From contig JACNIV010000106.1 in the NCBI GenBank assembly GCA_014382915.1, positions 1-5,212 of the forward strand: DNA of 5,212 nucleotides. The letters run 5' to 3'. The notes beneath the pieces were generated by a model that ran no database searches, had not been told where the DNA came from, and was given only the letters and a program-made list of their open reading frames with translations. The DNA comes from Candidatus Cloacimonadota bacterium (GTDB lineage Bacteria > Cloacimonadota > Cloacimonadia > Cloacimonadales > TCS61). This document shows positions 1 through 5,212 of this stretch, piece after piece. A program made the translations under genes and the position numbers. Position 1 is the first letter of the stretch; the number at the start of each line of letters is the position of its first letter.

Positions 1-495
1 TTCAAAACCGGCATATTTCACCATCTTCAATGTAACGATATCTTCACCAACCTGCGGATAGATGATTTTCTTTAATTCTTCTACAATAGTTTCTTTATTG
101 AATTTATCTGCTTTAGCCAGGTTATGTTTGACTTCATAATCTTTAATAGCCTTACGGAGGGTATCAACAGCCAGAACAGAACAATGTATCTTAACAGGTG
201 GTAGTCCATCCAGAGCGTCAGCAGCTTCTTTCCAACCTATTTTCTTAGCATCTTCCAGCGTTTTTCCCAAAGCCATATCTGTAATAATGGAAGCTGTAGC
301 AATATTGGAAGCACAGCCGTATGACTGGAACTTAATATCTTCTATAACTTGTGTTTTAGCATTAACTTTCAAATATATCGAAACCTGGTCACCGCAGGCG
401 GGACTACCTTCCGTAGCCATAGCATCAGGATTTTCGATCTTCCCGATATTATGAGGTTTCATGAAATGATCTAAAACTTTTTGTGAATATTGCAT
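1..495 (-). CDS. iscU: IscU/NifU-type Fe-S cluster scaffold, partial at C-terminus, with extra C-terminal domain
   Basis: This is a scaffold protein on which [Fe-S] clusters are built from sulfur delivered by the desulfurase encoded just upstream; it should act in the cytoplasm. I read 165 codons from ATG at 495-493 to the window edge with no stop. Residues 1 to about 125 match IscU: an N-terminal YSQKVLDHF, then PACGD (Cys34, Asp36), YGCAS (Cys61) and LPPVKIHCS (98-106; His104, Cys105). These are the three ligand cysteines, the conserved Asp, and the LPPVK motif that binds HscA in the E. coli system. After a charged linker, residues 135-165 continue with YPQVGEDIVTLKMV (146-159), which resembles the DPELGxDIVSLGMV core of MIP18/Mrp N-terminal domains. 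Classic IscU ends near residue 128, so this is a longer, probably fused protein. The start is supported by AGGAG at 501-505, five bases upstream. The ATG lies two bases after the iscS stop, implying translational coupling. An Nfu-type C-terminal domain is the alternative but fits the spacing less well. Confidence 0.93.
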   Translation of the reverse strand, partial: MQYSQKVLDHFMKPHNIGKIENPDAMATEGSPACGDQVSIYLKVNAKTQVIEDIKFQSYGCASNIATASIITDMALGKTLEDAKKIGWKEAADALDGLPPVKIHCSVLAVDTLRKAIKDYEVKHNLAKADKFNKETIVEELKKIIYPQVGEDIVTLKMVKYAGFE

Positions 496-497
496 TT

Positions 498-1670
498 CTA
501 CTCCTTATTATACAATGGACTTCTAGAGCGCAATTCTTTCACGATCTCAGCAAGTTTTTCCACTGCATAATCTATTTCTTCTTTTGTATTATATCTGCTT
601 AATGTAAACTTCATGGAACTATGAGACTGCTCATGGTTTCTTCCCATTGCCATCAGGATATAATTGGCCTTCAGTCCTTGAGAAGCACATGCACTTCCTG
701 TGGCTACTGAAATACCGGCCATATCCATCATCAACATAATAGCTTCACCCTCGATAAAATCGAACGATACATTAATGTTATGTGGTGCTCTAGCTTCACC
801 ACGAGGTCCGTTAAGTAATGTGTATGGAATTGTTTTTTCTATTTTTTCCAGCAGATAGTTGGAAAGCTCTTTCAAGTGATTAACATTTTCCTTAAAGTCT
901 GAAAAAGTCAATTCCACAGCTTTGGCAAAACCGGCAATATTTGCCATACTAACCGCTCCTGTTTGATGGTTGTCCAATCTGTTAATACCGTGAATAACGG
1001 GACCGATTACAACACCTTTTCGCTGGTATAATGCACCAACACCCTGAGGACCATGAATTTTATGAGCACTAATGCTCATCAGGTCTATACCGAGTTCATT
1101 CACATCGATGGGAAGTTTGCCGTATGCCTGCCCGGCATCCACATGTATCACTATCTTATGATCGGCTGTATCCAGTATTTCCCTGATCTTTTTTATGGGT
1201 TGGATCGAGCCAACAGTATGATTTACAAAGGTCGTCATGAATATTATCGTATCGGGACGAATAGCATTTTCCAATTGCTCCAGGTTAATAAAACCATTTT
1301 TATCTGATTCCAGATAAGTAACATCGAACCCGCTTTTTTCAAAGAATGCTGCATTGGTGAGAAGATCGGGATAATCGATCACAGAAACAATAATATGGGT
1401 GCCATGTTTGGCGTTCTCAGAAAGAAACCCTTTGATAGCGATATTATTGGCTATTGTACCGCTGCCGGTAAAATGAATCTCTGATACATTTGCACCAATT
1501 GAATCGGCAATAGTTTTTTTAAAACCTTCTAATTCCTCAGCTGCTGTACTTCCGCCCAAAACAAAATCAGCAGGAAAAATAAATTTTTCACCAAAATACG
1601 GCATCATTGCTTCTATAACTTCAGGAGCCGGTTGGCTTGTTTTACAGTTATCGAAATAATATTTCTTCAC
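498..1670 (-). CDS. iscS: Cysteine desulfurase, IscS/NifS family (divergent)
   Basis: This is a PLP-dependent class V aminotransferase-fold enzyme that would take sulfur from L-cysteine as a persulfide and pass it to the adjacent IscU. It has 390 residues, close to the usual 380-405. Visible landmarks are FTGSGTIANN (67-76, PLP phosphate region), HVDAGQAYGK (176-185; Asp178 and Gln181 contacting the PLP ring), SAHKIHGP (201-208; His203 and Schiff-base Lys204) and GSACAS (325-330; catalytic Cys328 on the mobile loop). The 'SAC' context is typical of the IscS/NifS group rather than SufS. Compared with E. coli IscS as I remember it, several contacts differ: PLP-stacking His104 is Tyr100, the NNE motif is NHT (150-152), the HGGG...RSGT segment is HGIN...QTGA (227-239), and substrate-carboxylate Arg354 is Lys354. 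The start is GTG at 1670-1668, chosen because of AGGAG five bases upstream and MKKYYFDN homology from the first residues. The gene is the middle member of the rrf2-iscS-iscU operon. Confidence 0.92.
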   Translation of the reverse strand: MKKYYFDNCKTSQPAPEVIEAMMPYFGEKFIFPADFVLGGSTAAEELEGFKKTIADSIGANVSEIHFTGSGTIANNIAIKGFLSENAKHGTHIIVSVIDYPDLLTNAAFFEKSGFDVTYLESDKNGFINLEQLENAIRPDTIIFMTTFVNHTVGSIQPIKKIREILDTADHKIVIHVDAGQAYGKLPIDVNELGIDLMSISAHKIHGPQGVGALYQRKGVVIGPVIHGINRLDNHQTGAVSMANIAGFAKAVELTFSDFKENVNHLKELSNYLLEKIEKTIPYTLLNGPRGEARAPHNINVSFDFIEGEAIMLMMDMAGISVATGSACASQGLKANYILMAMGRNHEQSHSSMKFTLSRYNTKEEIDYAVEKLAEIVKELRSRSPLYNKE

Positions 1671-1675
1671 AGTTT

Positions 1676-1681
1676 CTCCTA
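1676..1681 (-). promoter_or_regulatory. Ribosome-binding site for iscS, overlapping the rrf2 stop codon
   Basis: On the minus strand the sequence TAGGAG carries both the rrf2 stop (TAG, 1681-1679) and the Shine-Dalgarno AGGAG (1680-1676). Five bases separate it from the GTG start of iscS. This decides the unusual GTG start and indicates that iscS translation is coupled to termination of rrf2. The same arrangement, AGGAG five bases before the start and inside or beside the previous gene's end, recurs at iscU (501-505). Confidence 0.8.
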
Positions 1682-2089
1682 TAATTTAGCTATTATCTGA
1701 TCGAGTTTGATGGAGTCGAAATATTCCTCCAGGTGATTTTTTATCTCATCCCAGAGTTCGTAAAAACCACAGGGAAAACCGATACAATGTTGCATTTTTT
1801 CAGGATCACCCTCGCAGAATGATTTCATATAACTTTCATCGACTGCTTCCATGATGTCTTTCAATGAGATTTCATTTATATCACTTCCAAGGGAATAACC
1901 GCCTTGCGCACCGTGAGTACTTATCACAAGTCCGTTCTGTTTCAATTTGCGGAAAAGCTGCTCAACATATTTACGGGGAAGCTTCTGTTTAGAGCAGATT
2001 TCTGTGATAGAAATTGGTTTCTCAGATGAGCTTAAAGCCAGCTCTGAAAGCGCCCTTACGGCGTATTCGGTTTTCGTAGAAATATGCAT
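1679..2089 (-). CDS. Rrf2-family winged-helix transcriptional regulator, probable Fe-S-binding (IscR-like)
   Basis: This is a DNA-binding regulator of 136 residues, in the normal size range for Rrf2 proteins (about 130-165). The N-terminus MHISTKTEYAVRAL, the helix-turn-helix region around ISITEICSKQKLPRKYVEQLF (26-46) and the wing HGAQGGYSL (59-67) are hallmarks of the family. Three cysteines lie in the effector region at 92, 102 and 107 (C-x9-C-x4-C). The family commonly uses three Cys there to bind an Fe-S cluster, although E. coli IscR spaces them C-x5-C-x5-C with a His ligand, so cluster binding here is inferred. His101 sits next to Cys102. The gene leads the desulfurase/scaffold operon, as iscR leads isc in Proteobacteria, so the likely job is feedback control of Fe-S assembly. 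Its ATG (2089-2087) has GGGAG seven bases upstream, and that site lies inside a perfect inverted repeat, suggesting autoregulation. Other family roles, such as CymR (cysteine) or NsrR (NO), cannot be excluded. Confidence 0.93.
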   Translation of the reverse strand: MHISTKTEYAVRALSELALSSSEKPISITEICSKQKLPRKYVEQLFRKLKQNGLVISTHGAQGGYSLGSDINEISLKDIMEAVDESYMKSFCEGDPEKMQHCIGFPCGFYELWDEIKNHLEEYFDSIKLDQIIAKL

Positions 2090-2092
2090 TTC

Positions 2093-2111
2093 TTATCTCC
2101 CTGGGAGATAA
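2093..2111. promoter_or_regulatory. Perfect 9-1-9 inverted repeat, candidate Rrf2 operator
   Basis: TTATCTCCC (2093-2101) and GGGAGATAA (2103-2111) are exact reverse complements around a single central base at 2102. The dyad lies 4 to 22 bases upstream of the rrf2 start codon. It contains the rrf2 Shine-Dalgarno (GGGAG on the minus strand, 2101-2097) and touches the proposed rrf2 -10 element. Rrf2 dimers bind palindromic DNA, and a 9-1-9 layout is similar in form to the 11-1-11 NsrR sites, though the bases do not match consensus sites I know for IscR, NsrR or CymR. If transcribed, it could also form an 8-bp stem with a 3-base loop that hides the ribosome-binding site. The dyad is directly seen; the binding protein is inferred. 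Confidence 0.65.
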
Positions 2112-2121
2112 CATATAAAAT
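2093..2121 (+). promoter_or_regulatory. Weak candidate promoter for the divergent transport operon
   Basis: TAAAAT (2116-2121, inside TATAAAAT) is a good -10-like hexamer about 40 bases before the ABC ATPase start. Seventeen bases upstream lies TTATCT (2093-2098), a poor -35 with three of six matches that falls in the left arm of the inverted repeat. If real, the Rrf2 operator candidate would also cover the -35 region of this promoter. The remaining leader up to 2163 holds only the T-tract and the ribosome-binding site, with no room for a large riboswitch. Confidence 0.25.
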
Positions 2122-2137
2122 TAGTATGAATTGGCAA
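2110..2137 (-). promoter_or_regulatory. Putative sigma70-type promoter of the rrf2-iscS-iscU operon
   Basis: On the minus strand TTGCCA (2137-2132, five of six matches to TTGACA) is followed after 16 bases by TATGTT (2115-2110, four of six matches to TATAAT). A run of eleven A's on this strand lies just upstream (2149-2139) and could act as an UP-like element. Transcription would begin around the centre of the inverted repeat at 2093-2111, so a bound dimer would block it. The call rests only on pattern and position. Confidence 0.45.
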
Positions 2138-2138
2138 A

Positions 2139-2149
2139 TTTTTTTTTTT
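2139..2149. repeat. Homopolymer tract of 11 T (A on the minus strand)
   Basis: Eleven consecutive T's lie between the two divergent start codons. On the minus strand they sit directly upstream of the proposed -35 of rrf2, where an A-tract can raise promoter strength or bend DNA. On the plus strand they fall in the leader of the ABC gene. There is no GC-rich stem immediately before the tract, so it does not look like an intrinsic terminator. Confidence 0.6.
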
Positions 2150-2163
2150 AGAAAAAGGAAAAT

Positions 2164-2946
2164 ATGATAAAAATCAATAAACTAAGCCTGGCCTACCAGG
2201 ATAAAAAAGTGATAGAAAATCTTTCAATAGATTTTCGGGAGGGGGAATTCTGTGCCCTTCTGGGACCAAATGGTGCCGGTAAATCCACTTTGCTGAAAGC
2301 TATGATCGGTTATATGGAACCATTTGCTGGAGACGTGGAGATCAACGGAACAACAATAAAGAAATGGCACCGTCAGGAACTGGCAAAGCAGATCGCCATT
2401 ATTCCGCAGGATTTTCAATTGCAGTTCGATTACACTGTAGAAGAACTCGTTCTGATGGGAAGATTTCCCTATCTGGGCTACTGGCAGAATTATTCCGAAG
2501 AAGACAGGAATGTTGTGAATAGCATATTGCAGCAACTTGACCTTACAAGCTTGAGAAATGAGCAGTATTCTCAACTGAGCGGGGGAGAGCGACGGCGTGT
2601 TTCTATTGCCAGAGCACTGGTTCAGGAAACTGATATCCTGCTGATGGACGAAGCTTTTGCTAATCTGGATATTAATCATCAATTGGAAATTATGCAGCTA
2701 TTATCTAAAATAAACAGCGAGCAGAACAAGCTGATAATTTTAGTGTCTCATAACATCAACCTGGCTTCGGAATACTGTCAACGGATCGTAATGCTGAAAC
2801 AGGGACAGGTAATTGCAGATGGTTCTCCTGCTGCTGTGATCGATCAGAAGACTATTCATAACCTGTATGAAGTGGAATTAACCATTATCAATAATCCGGT
2901 TTCAGGACAACCAAATTTAATATATCCGGGGAAAAATGCGCAGTAA
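2164..2946 (+). CDS. ABC transporter ATP-binding protein, FepC/FecE/BtuD class (metal-chelate uptake)
   Basis: This is the cytoplasmic ATPase that would power an inner-membrane importer for siderophore, haem or cobalamin-type ligands. At 260 residues it has the family's usual length. Motifs run in order: Walker A GPNGAGKST (34-42), Q-loop Gln82 in IIPQDF, signature LSGGERRRV (138-146), Walker B ILLMDE (158-163) with catalytic Glu163, D-loop ANLD (166-169) and switch His196 in LVSHNINLA. The PQ...TVEELVLMGRFPYLG stretch (81-105) and the C-terminal VIADGSPAAVID are characteristic of the COG1120 group. One small oddity is Ala after the Walker B Glu (DEAFANLD), where DEP is usual. The start ATG has AGGA (2156-2159) four bases upstream. 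The gene's end overlaps the next gene by 11 bases, so the two are surely co-transcribed. No permease gene is present in the window. Specificity (iron chelate versus cobalamin) cannot be read from the ATPase. Confidence 0.92.
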   Translation: MIKINKLSLAYQDKKVIENLSIDFREGEFCALLGPNGAGKSTLLKAMIGYMEPFAGDVEINGTTIKKWHRQELAKQIAIIPQDFQLQFDYTVEELVLMGRFPYLGYWQNYSEEDRNVVNSILQQLDLTSLRNEQYSQLSGGERRRVSIARALVQETDILLMDEAFANLDINHQLEIMQLLSKINSEQNKLIILVSHNINLASEYCQRIVMLKQGQVIADGSPAAVIDQKTIHNLYEVELTIINNPVSGQPNLIYPGKNAQ

Positions 2947-5077
2947 AATAATTATATTATTTATTCTCATTTCTACTGCTCTTCTTGGATTAGAAATATC
3001 GGGGACCGTTTTGAATGAAAAGGGAAAACCAATTGATAATGTTATAGTTTCCACTGATTCGAAAGCGGTGATAACAGGGAAAAACGGCAGGTTCATTTTA
3101 AAAGATATTTCAGCGGATAACAAAGTAACTCTTCATAAAATAGGGTATGCAGATATTATTCTGTCTGCGGAAAAAATTCCTTCAAAGCTCATTTTGCAAA
3201 CTGCACCGGTACAAATTCCGGGAGTGCAGGTTATGGGAATAAAATCCAATGAAGCACTTCTGAAAACTCTTGATAAAATTGTGATCCAGGTGGATTCAAT
3301 AAATAATTTTAAAAATGCTGCCGATATTTTACGAAACAGGGCAGACTTGCTGATCTCGGGAACGAATCTGCATGGTGAGACGCAAAACGTTTCTGTACCT
3401 GGTTACAAGGCGCGTCATACTCTTATCATGCTGGATGGGATTCCCTTAAATAAAAGTGGAACTGCCTTCGATATTGCATCAATCCCAGCCGAGATAATCG
3501 ATAATATCGAGATCATAAAAGGCAGTGCTTCATCACAAGGTGGTGCCGGTTCCATGGGTGGTATCATCAATATAAATACAAAACGGTCAGGGGGAAAACT
3601 CTCCGCATCACTGAATCATGGTTTCGGTTCGTTCGGATTGGATACCACTTCTCTAATATTTTCGGGATCAAATCCCAGATTCCAAACCTTTATTTTTCTT
3701 TCAAAAAGCTATTCTCGTAATGATTTTAAATATGTACCGTTAGAAAATCCTGATACTTTGTGGATACGGGAATACAATGATAAAAAAATATATGATGCAG
3801 ATCTGAACATCGGACATACCAGCGACTTTGGCACGATCAATTATAAATTATTGTATCAGGATTTCTTCAAAAAACTACCAGGAAACATCGAATCTTTATT
3901 TTGGTTTGAAAATAGTCGAATCACTGGAAAAACCCAACGACATTTCCTAAATTATTCTAAAAGATTCAGTGAATTTTTTCTCAAAACGGATTTGTTTTAC
4001 TCCAATGAAAAAACAACTTATGATAATACGCGTATCAATTCAATGTATCACAATAATCTATTGCTGTACGTGTTGGGTGAAAATCATCAGCAGGATCGAG
4101 GAGTTAAGTGTAAATTAGAATATAAGGATGATACATTCTACTTTGATTGGGGCGGAGAATATCGCTATGAGAAATTCGAATACAGCGAAATAACGAATCC
4201 AGTCAATTCCATATCCGAAGTTTACAGAGAGAATTATGCTGTCTTCGGCAATACAATACTTATACAACACATATTTCCATTTCGCCTTAGTCTATCCGCT
4301 TCAACCCGCTGGGATCACACCACCGATTTCAAAGATTTTACAAGTTGGCGAATTGCGCCTGAATTCGGTTACGAGAACTTTTTTAGAATAACCCTGGGTG
4401 GGAGTGTGTCAAATGGATATACTTTACCATCTTTTTATAGTCTTTACTGGATAGGAGATTCTCAAGTTATGGGAAATCCCGATCTGAAACCGGAGGGTTC
4501 ATTAAGCTGGCAGATCTTTACACAGTTTGAATTGGAAAATAATTTTTTGAAATTAACCTACCGTCATGATGATATTGACGATATGATCATCTGGTATCCG
4601 AACCTGTTTCAGAAATGGAAACCAATGAATCTTTCTTGTACGGAAACATTTACTTATGAAGTTGAATTCAGGCTGAAACCATATGAATTTGCCGAGTTGA
4701 ATTGCATATATGATCATGTGAAGGCAATAAATCGCGCCAAAGAAACAAGCTACTATGGCAAGAAAATTATCTATATCCCAGATCATTCATTCAATGCGAA
4801 TCTGAAGCTGAAGTATAAAAAAATATCCGGGGATATAAATTATTCTTATACAGGTAAACGGTGGGACACTCTCGATCAACAGACATCAGAAAATTCACTT
4901 CCAGCTTACGACTTACTAAATGCCGGTTTGCAATATTCCATTTTCTGGAAAAATCTTGAACTTGCTTCCGGAATAGTTTTGCATAATATTTCAGATAACC
5001 TTTACGAGTTGTATGAACACGTTCCGCAGCCAGGTTTTAACTGGGAAATGAACCTGAGCTTGAAATATGAAATTTGA
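2936..5077 (+). CDS. TonB-dependent outer-membrane receptor with carboxypeptidase-regulatory-like N-terminal domain
   Basis: This is an outer-membrane beta-barrel that imports a scarce ligand using TonB/ExbBD energy. It has 713 residues. Residues 1 to about 18 form a signal peptide (basic MRSK, then a hydrophobic run ending near ALLG). A carboxypeptidase D regulatory-like beta-sandwich follows at about 20-90 (ISGTVLNEKGKPIDNV...TGKNGRFIL). The stretch VQIPGVQVMG near 92-101 sits where the linker to the plug is expected. The plug domain runs to about 216, with LDGIPLN (166-172) and the closing GSMGGIININTK (205-216). The remaining roughly 490 residues are rich in alternating aromatic/polar strands (for example near TLPSFYSLYW and GNPDLKPEGSLSWQ, a conserved receptor motif) and fit a 22-strand barrel. 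The C-terminus is LSLKYEI, ending in Ile rather than the common Phe. The start ATG overlaps the ABC ATPase end, with GGGGA (2928-2932) as a modest ribosome-binding site. The ligand is unknown; an iron chelate or cobalamin is plausible from the ATPase neighbour. Confidence 0.93.
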   Translation: MRSKIIILFILISTALLGLEISGTVLNEKGKPIDNVIVSTDSKAVITGKNGRFILKDISADNKVTLHKIGYADIILSAEKIPSKLILQTAPVQIPGVQVMGIKSNEALLKTLDKIVIQVDSINNFKNAADILRNRADLLISGTNLHGETQNVSVPGYKARHTLIMLDGIPLNKSGTAFDIASIPAEIIDNIEIIKGSASSQGGAGSMGGIININTKRSGGKLSASLNHGFGSFGLDTTSLIFSGSNPRFQTFIFLSKSYSRNDFKYVPLENPDTLWIREYNDKKIYDADLNIGHTSDFGTINYKLLYQDFFKKLPGNIESLFWFENSRITGKTQRHFLNYSKRFSEFFLKTDLFYSNEKTTYDNTRINSMYHNNLLLYVLGENHQQDRGVKCKLEYKDDTFYFDWGGEYRYEKFEYSEITNPVNSISEVYRENYAVFGNTILIQHIFPFRLSLSASTRWDHTTDFKDFTSWRIAPEFGYENFFRITLGGSVSNGYTLPSFYSLYWIGDSQVMGNPDLKPEGSLSWQIFTQFELENNFLKLTYRHDDIDDMIIWYPNLFQKWKPMNLSCTETFTYEVEFRLKPYEFAELNCIYDHVKAINRAKETSYYGKKIIYIPDHSFNANLKLKYKKISGDINYSYTGKRWDTLDQQTSENSLPAYDLLNAGLQYSIFWKNLELASGIVLHNISDNLYELYEHVPQPGFNWEMNLSLKYEI

Positions 5078-5099
5078 TACAGGTAATAACGTCATCATG

Positions 5100-5105
5100 A
5101 GGAGG
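5100..5105 (+). promoter_or_regulatory. Strong ribosome-binding site deciding the start of the last gene
   Basis: AGGAGG lies nine bases before ATG 5115-5117. An in-frame ATG at 5097-5099 would add six residues (MRRVKE), but it has no good ribosome-binding site of its own and the AGGAGG would fall inside its coding sequence. The 5115 start is therefore preferred. Confidence 0.75.
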
Positions 5106-5114
5106 GTAAAAGAA

Positions 5115-5212
5115 ATGAAAAGAAATGTGTTTTTGTTATTTTTGGTAGTCTCGTTAAATTTATGGGGAAAGGTAGATTCGTGGGAAATTTTGGGAGGCGA
5201 GACTTGGCTTAA
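5115..5212 (+). CDS. Secreted or membrane protein of unknown function, N-terminal fragment
   Basis: Only 32 codons and two bases are present before the window ends. The reading frame starts MKRNVFLLFLVVSLNLWG, a clear signal peptide or membrane anchor: basic start, 11-12 hydrophobic residues, and a likely end near the WG at 17-18. It continues KVDSWEILGGETWL. The protein is exported. It follows the TonB receptor by 37 bases with no terminator between, so it is probably the third gene of the uptake operon. A periplasmic binding protein would suit that place, but the visible residues do not show the usual start of a BtuF/FepB-type protein and I do not recognise the family. No Cys is visible in a lipobox, so it does not look like a lipoprotein. 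Confidence 0.7.
   Translation, partial: MKRNVFLLFLVVSLNLWGKVDSWEILGGETWL

Noticed and set aside
1053..1307. Plus-strand 84-codon open frame within the desulfurase region
   Set aside because: It lies wholly antisense to iscS, which has strong family motifs throughout. It shows no recognisable domain or supporting ribosome-binding site.
2139..2150. Intrinsic terminator ending in the T-tract
   Set aside because: No GC-rich stem-loop lies directly before the T run. The inverted repeat at 2093-2111 is 27 bases away, and both flanking genes transcribe away from this point.
2090..2163. Cobalamin or other large riboswitch controlling the BtuD/BtuB-like genes
   Set aside because: The leader is at most 74 bases, includes the rrf2 control region, and shows no B12-box-like element. 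A cobalamin riboswitch needs roughly 200 bases.
2224..2682. Minus-strand 152-codon open frame opposite the ABC ATPase
   Set aside because: It is antisense to a gene with all ABC motifs intact. Its translation resembles no family, so it is a shadow of codon use on the other strand.
2917..3123. Minus-strand 68-codon open frame at the ABC/TonB junction
   Set aside because: It is antisense to two well-supported overlapping genes and has no family resemblance.
4553..4786. Minus-strand 77-codon open frame inside the TonB receptor barrel
   Set aside because: It is antisense to the barrel-coding sequence, with no motif or regulatory context.
5078..5114. Terminator or promoter between the TonB receptor and the last gene
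   Set aside because: The 37-base gap holds no inverted repeat with a T-run and no convincing -35/-10 pair, only a ribosome-binding site.

Overview
This window is a compact, moderately AT-rich piece of a bacterial chromosome from a Gram-negative (diderm) organism, since it encodes a TonB-dependent outer-membrane receptor. The stripped-down IscS/IscU pair, with no visible ferredoxin, HscA/HscB or IscA genes, and the Rrf2 regulator suggest an anaerobe. A lineage such as Cloacimonadota or another FCB-group bacterium would fit, but that placement is a guess from gene style, not a demonstrated assignment. Nearly every base is coding; the longest non-coding stretch is the 74-base divergent promoter region at 2090-2163.

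Left half (minus strand, read from 2089 down to 1): an Rrf2-family regulator, a cysteine desulfurase of the IscS/NifS type and an IscU-type Fe-S scaffold form a very tight operon, with gaps of 8 and 2 bases. Each downstream ribosome-binding site is embedded in the end of the preceding gene. The scaffold runs off the left edge. Before it does, it passes beyond the normal IscU length into what looks like the start of a MIP18/Mrp-N-terminal-type domain. The desulfurase keeps the PLP lysine and the mobile-loop cysteine but differs at several positions that contact PLP or substrate in E. coli IscS.

Right half (plus strand, 2164 to the end): an ABC-transporter ATPase of the FepC/FecE/BtuD (siderophore/haem/cobalamin) class overlaps by 11 bases a 713-residue TonB-dependent receptor with a carboxypeptidase-regulatory-like N-terminal domain. 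After a 37-base gap, a third secreted protein begins and is cut by the right edge. No permease or recognisable solute-binding protein lies in the window.

The two operons diverge from a short region containing a perfect 9-1-9 inverted repeat (2093-2111). This repeat covers the rrf2 Shine-Dalgarno sequence and abuts a plausible rrf2 promoter. The simplest reading is an Fe-S- or iron-sensing Rrf2 protein that autoregulates Fe-S assembly and possibly also the divergent uptake operon, which would then be for iron or another metal chelate. The uptake substrate is not determined by the sequence. A cobalamin riboswitch could not fit in the 74-base leader.
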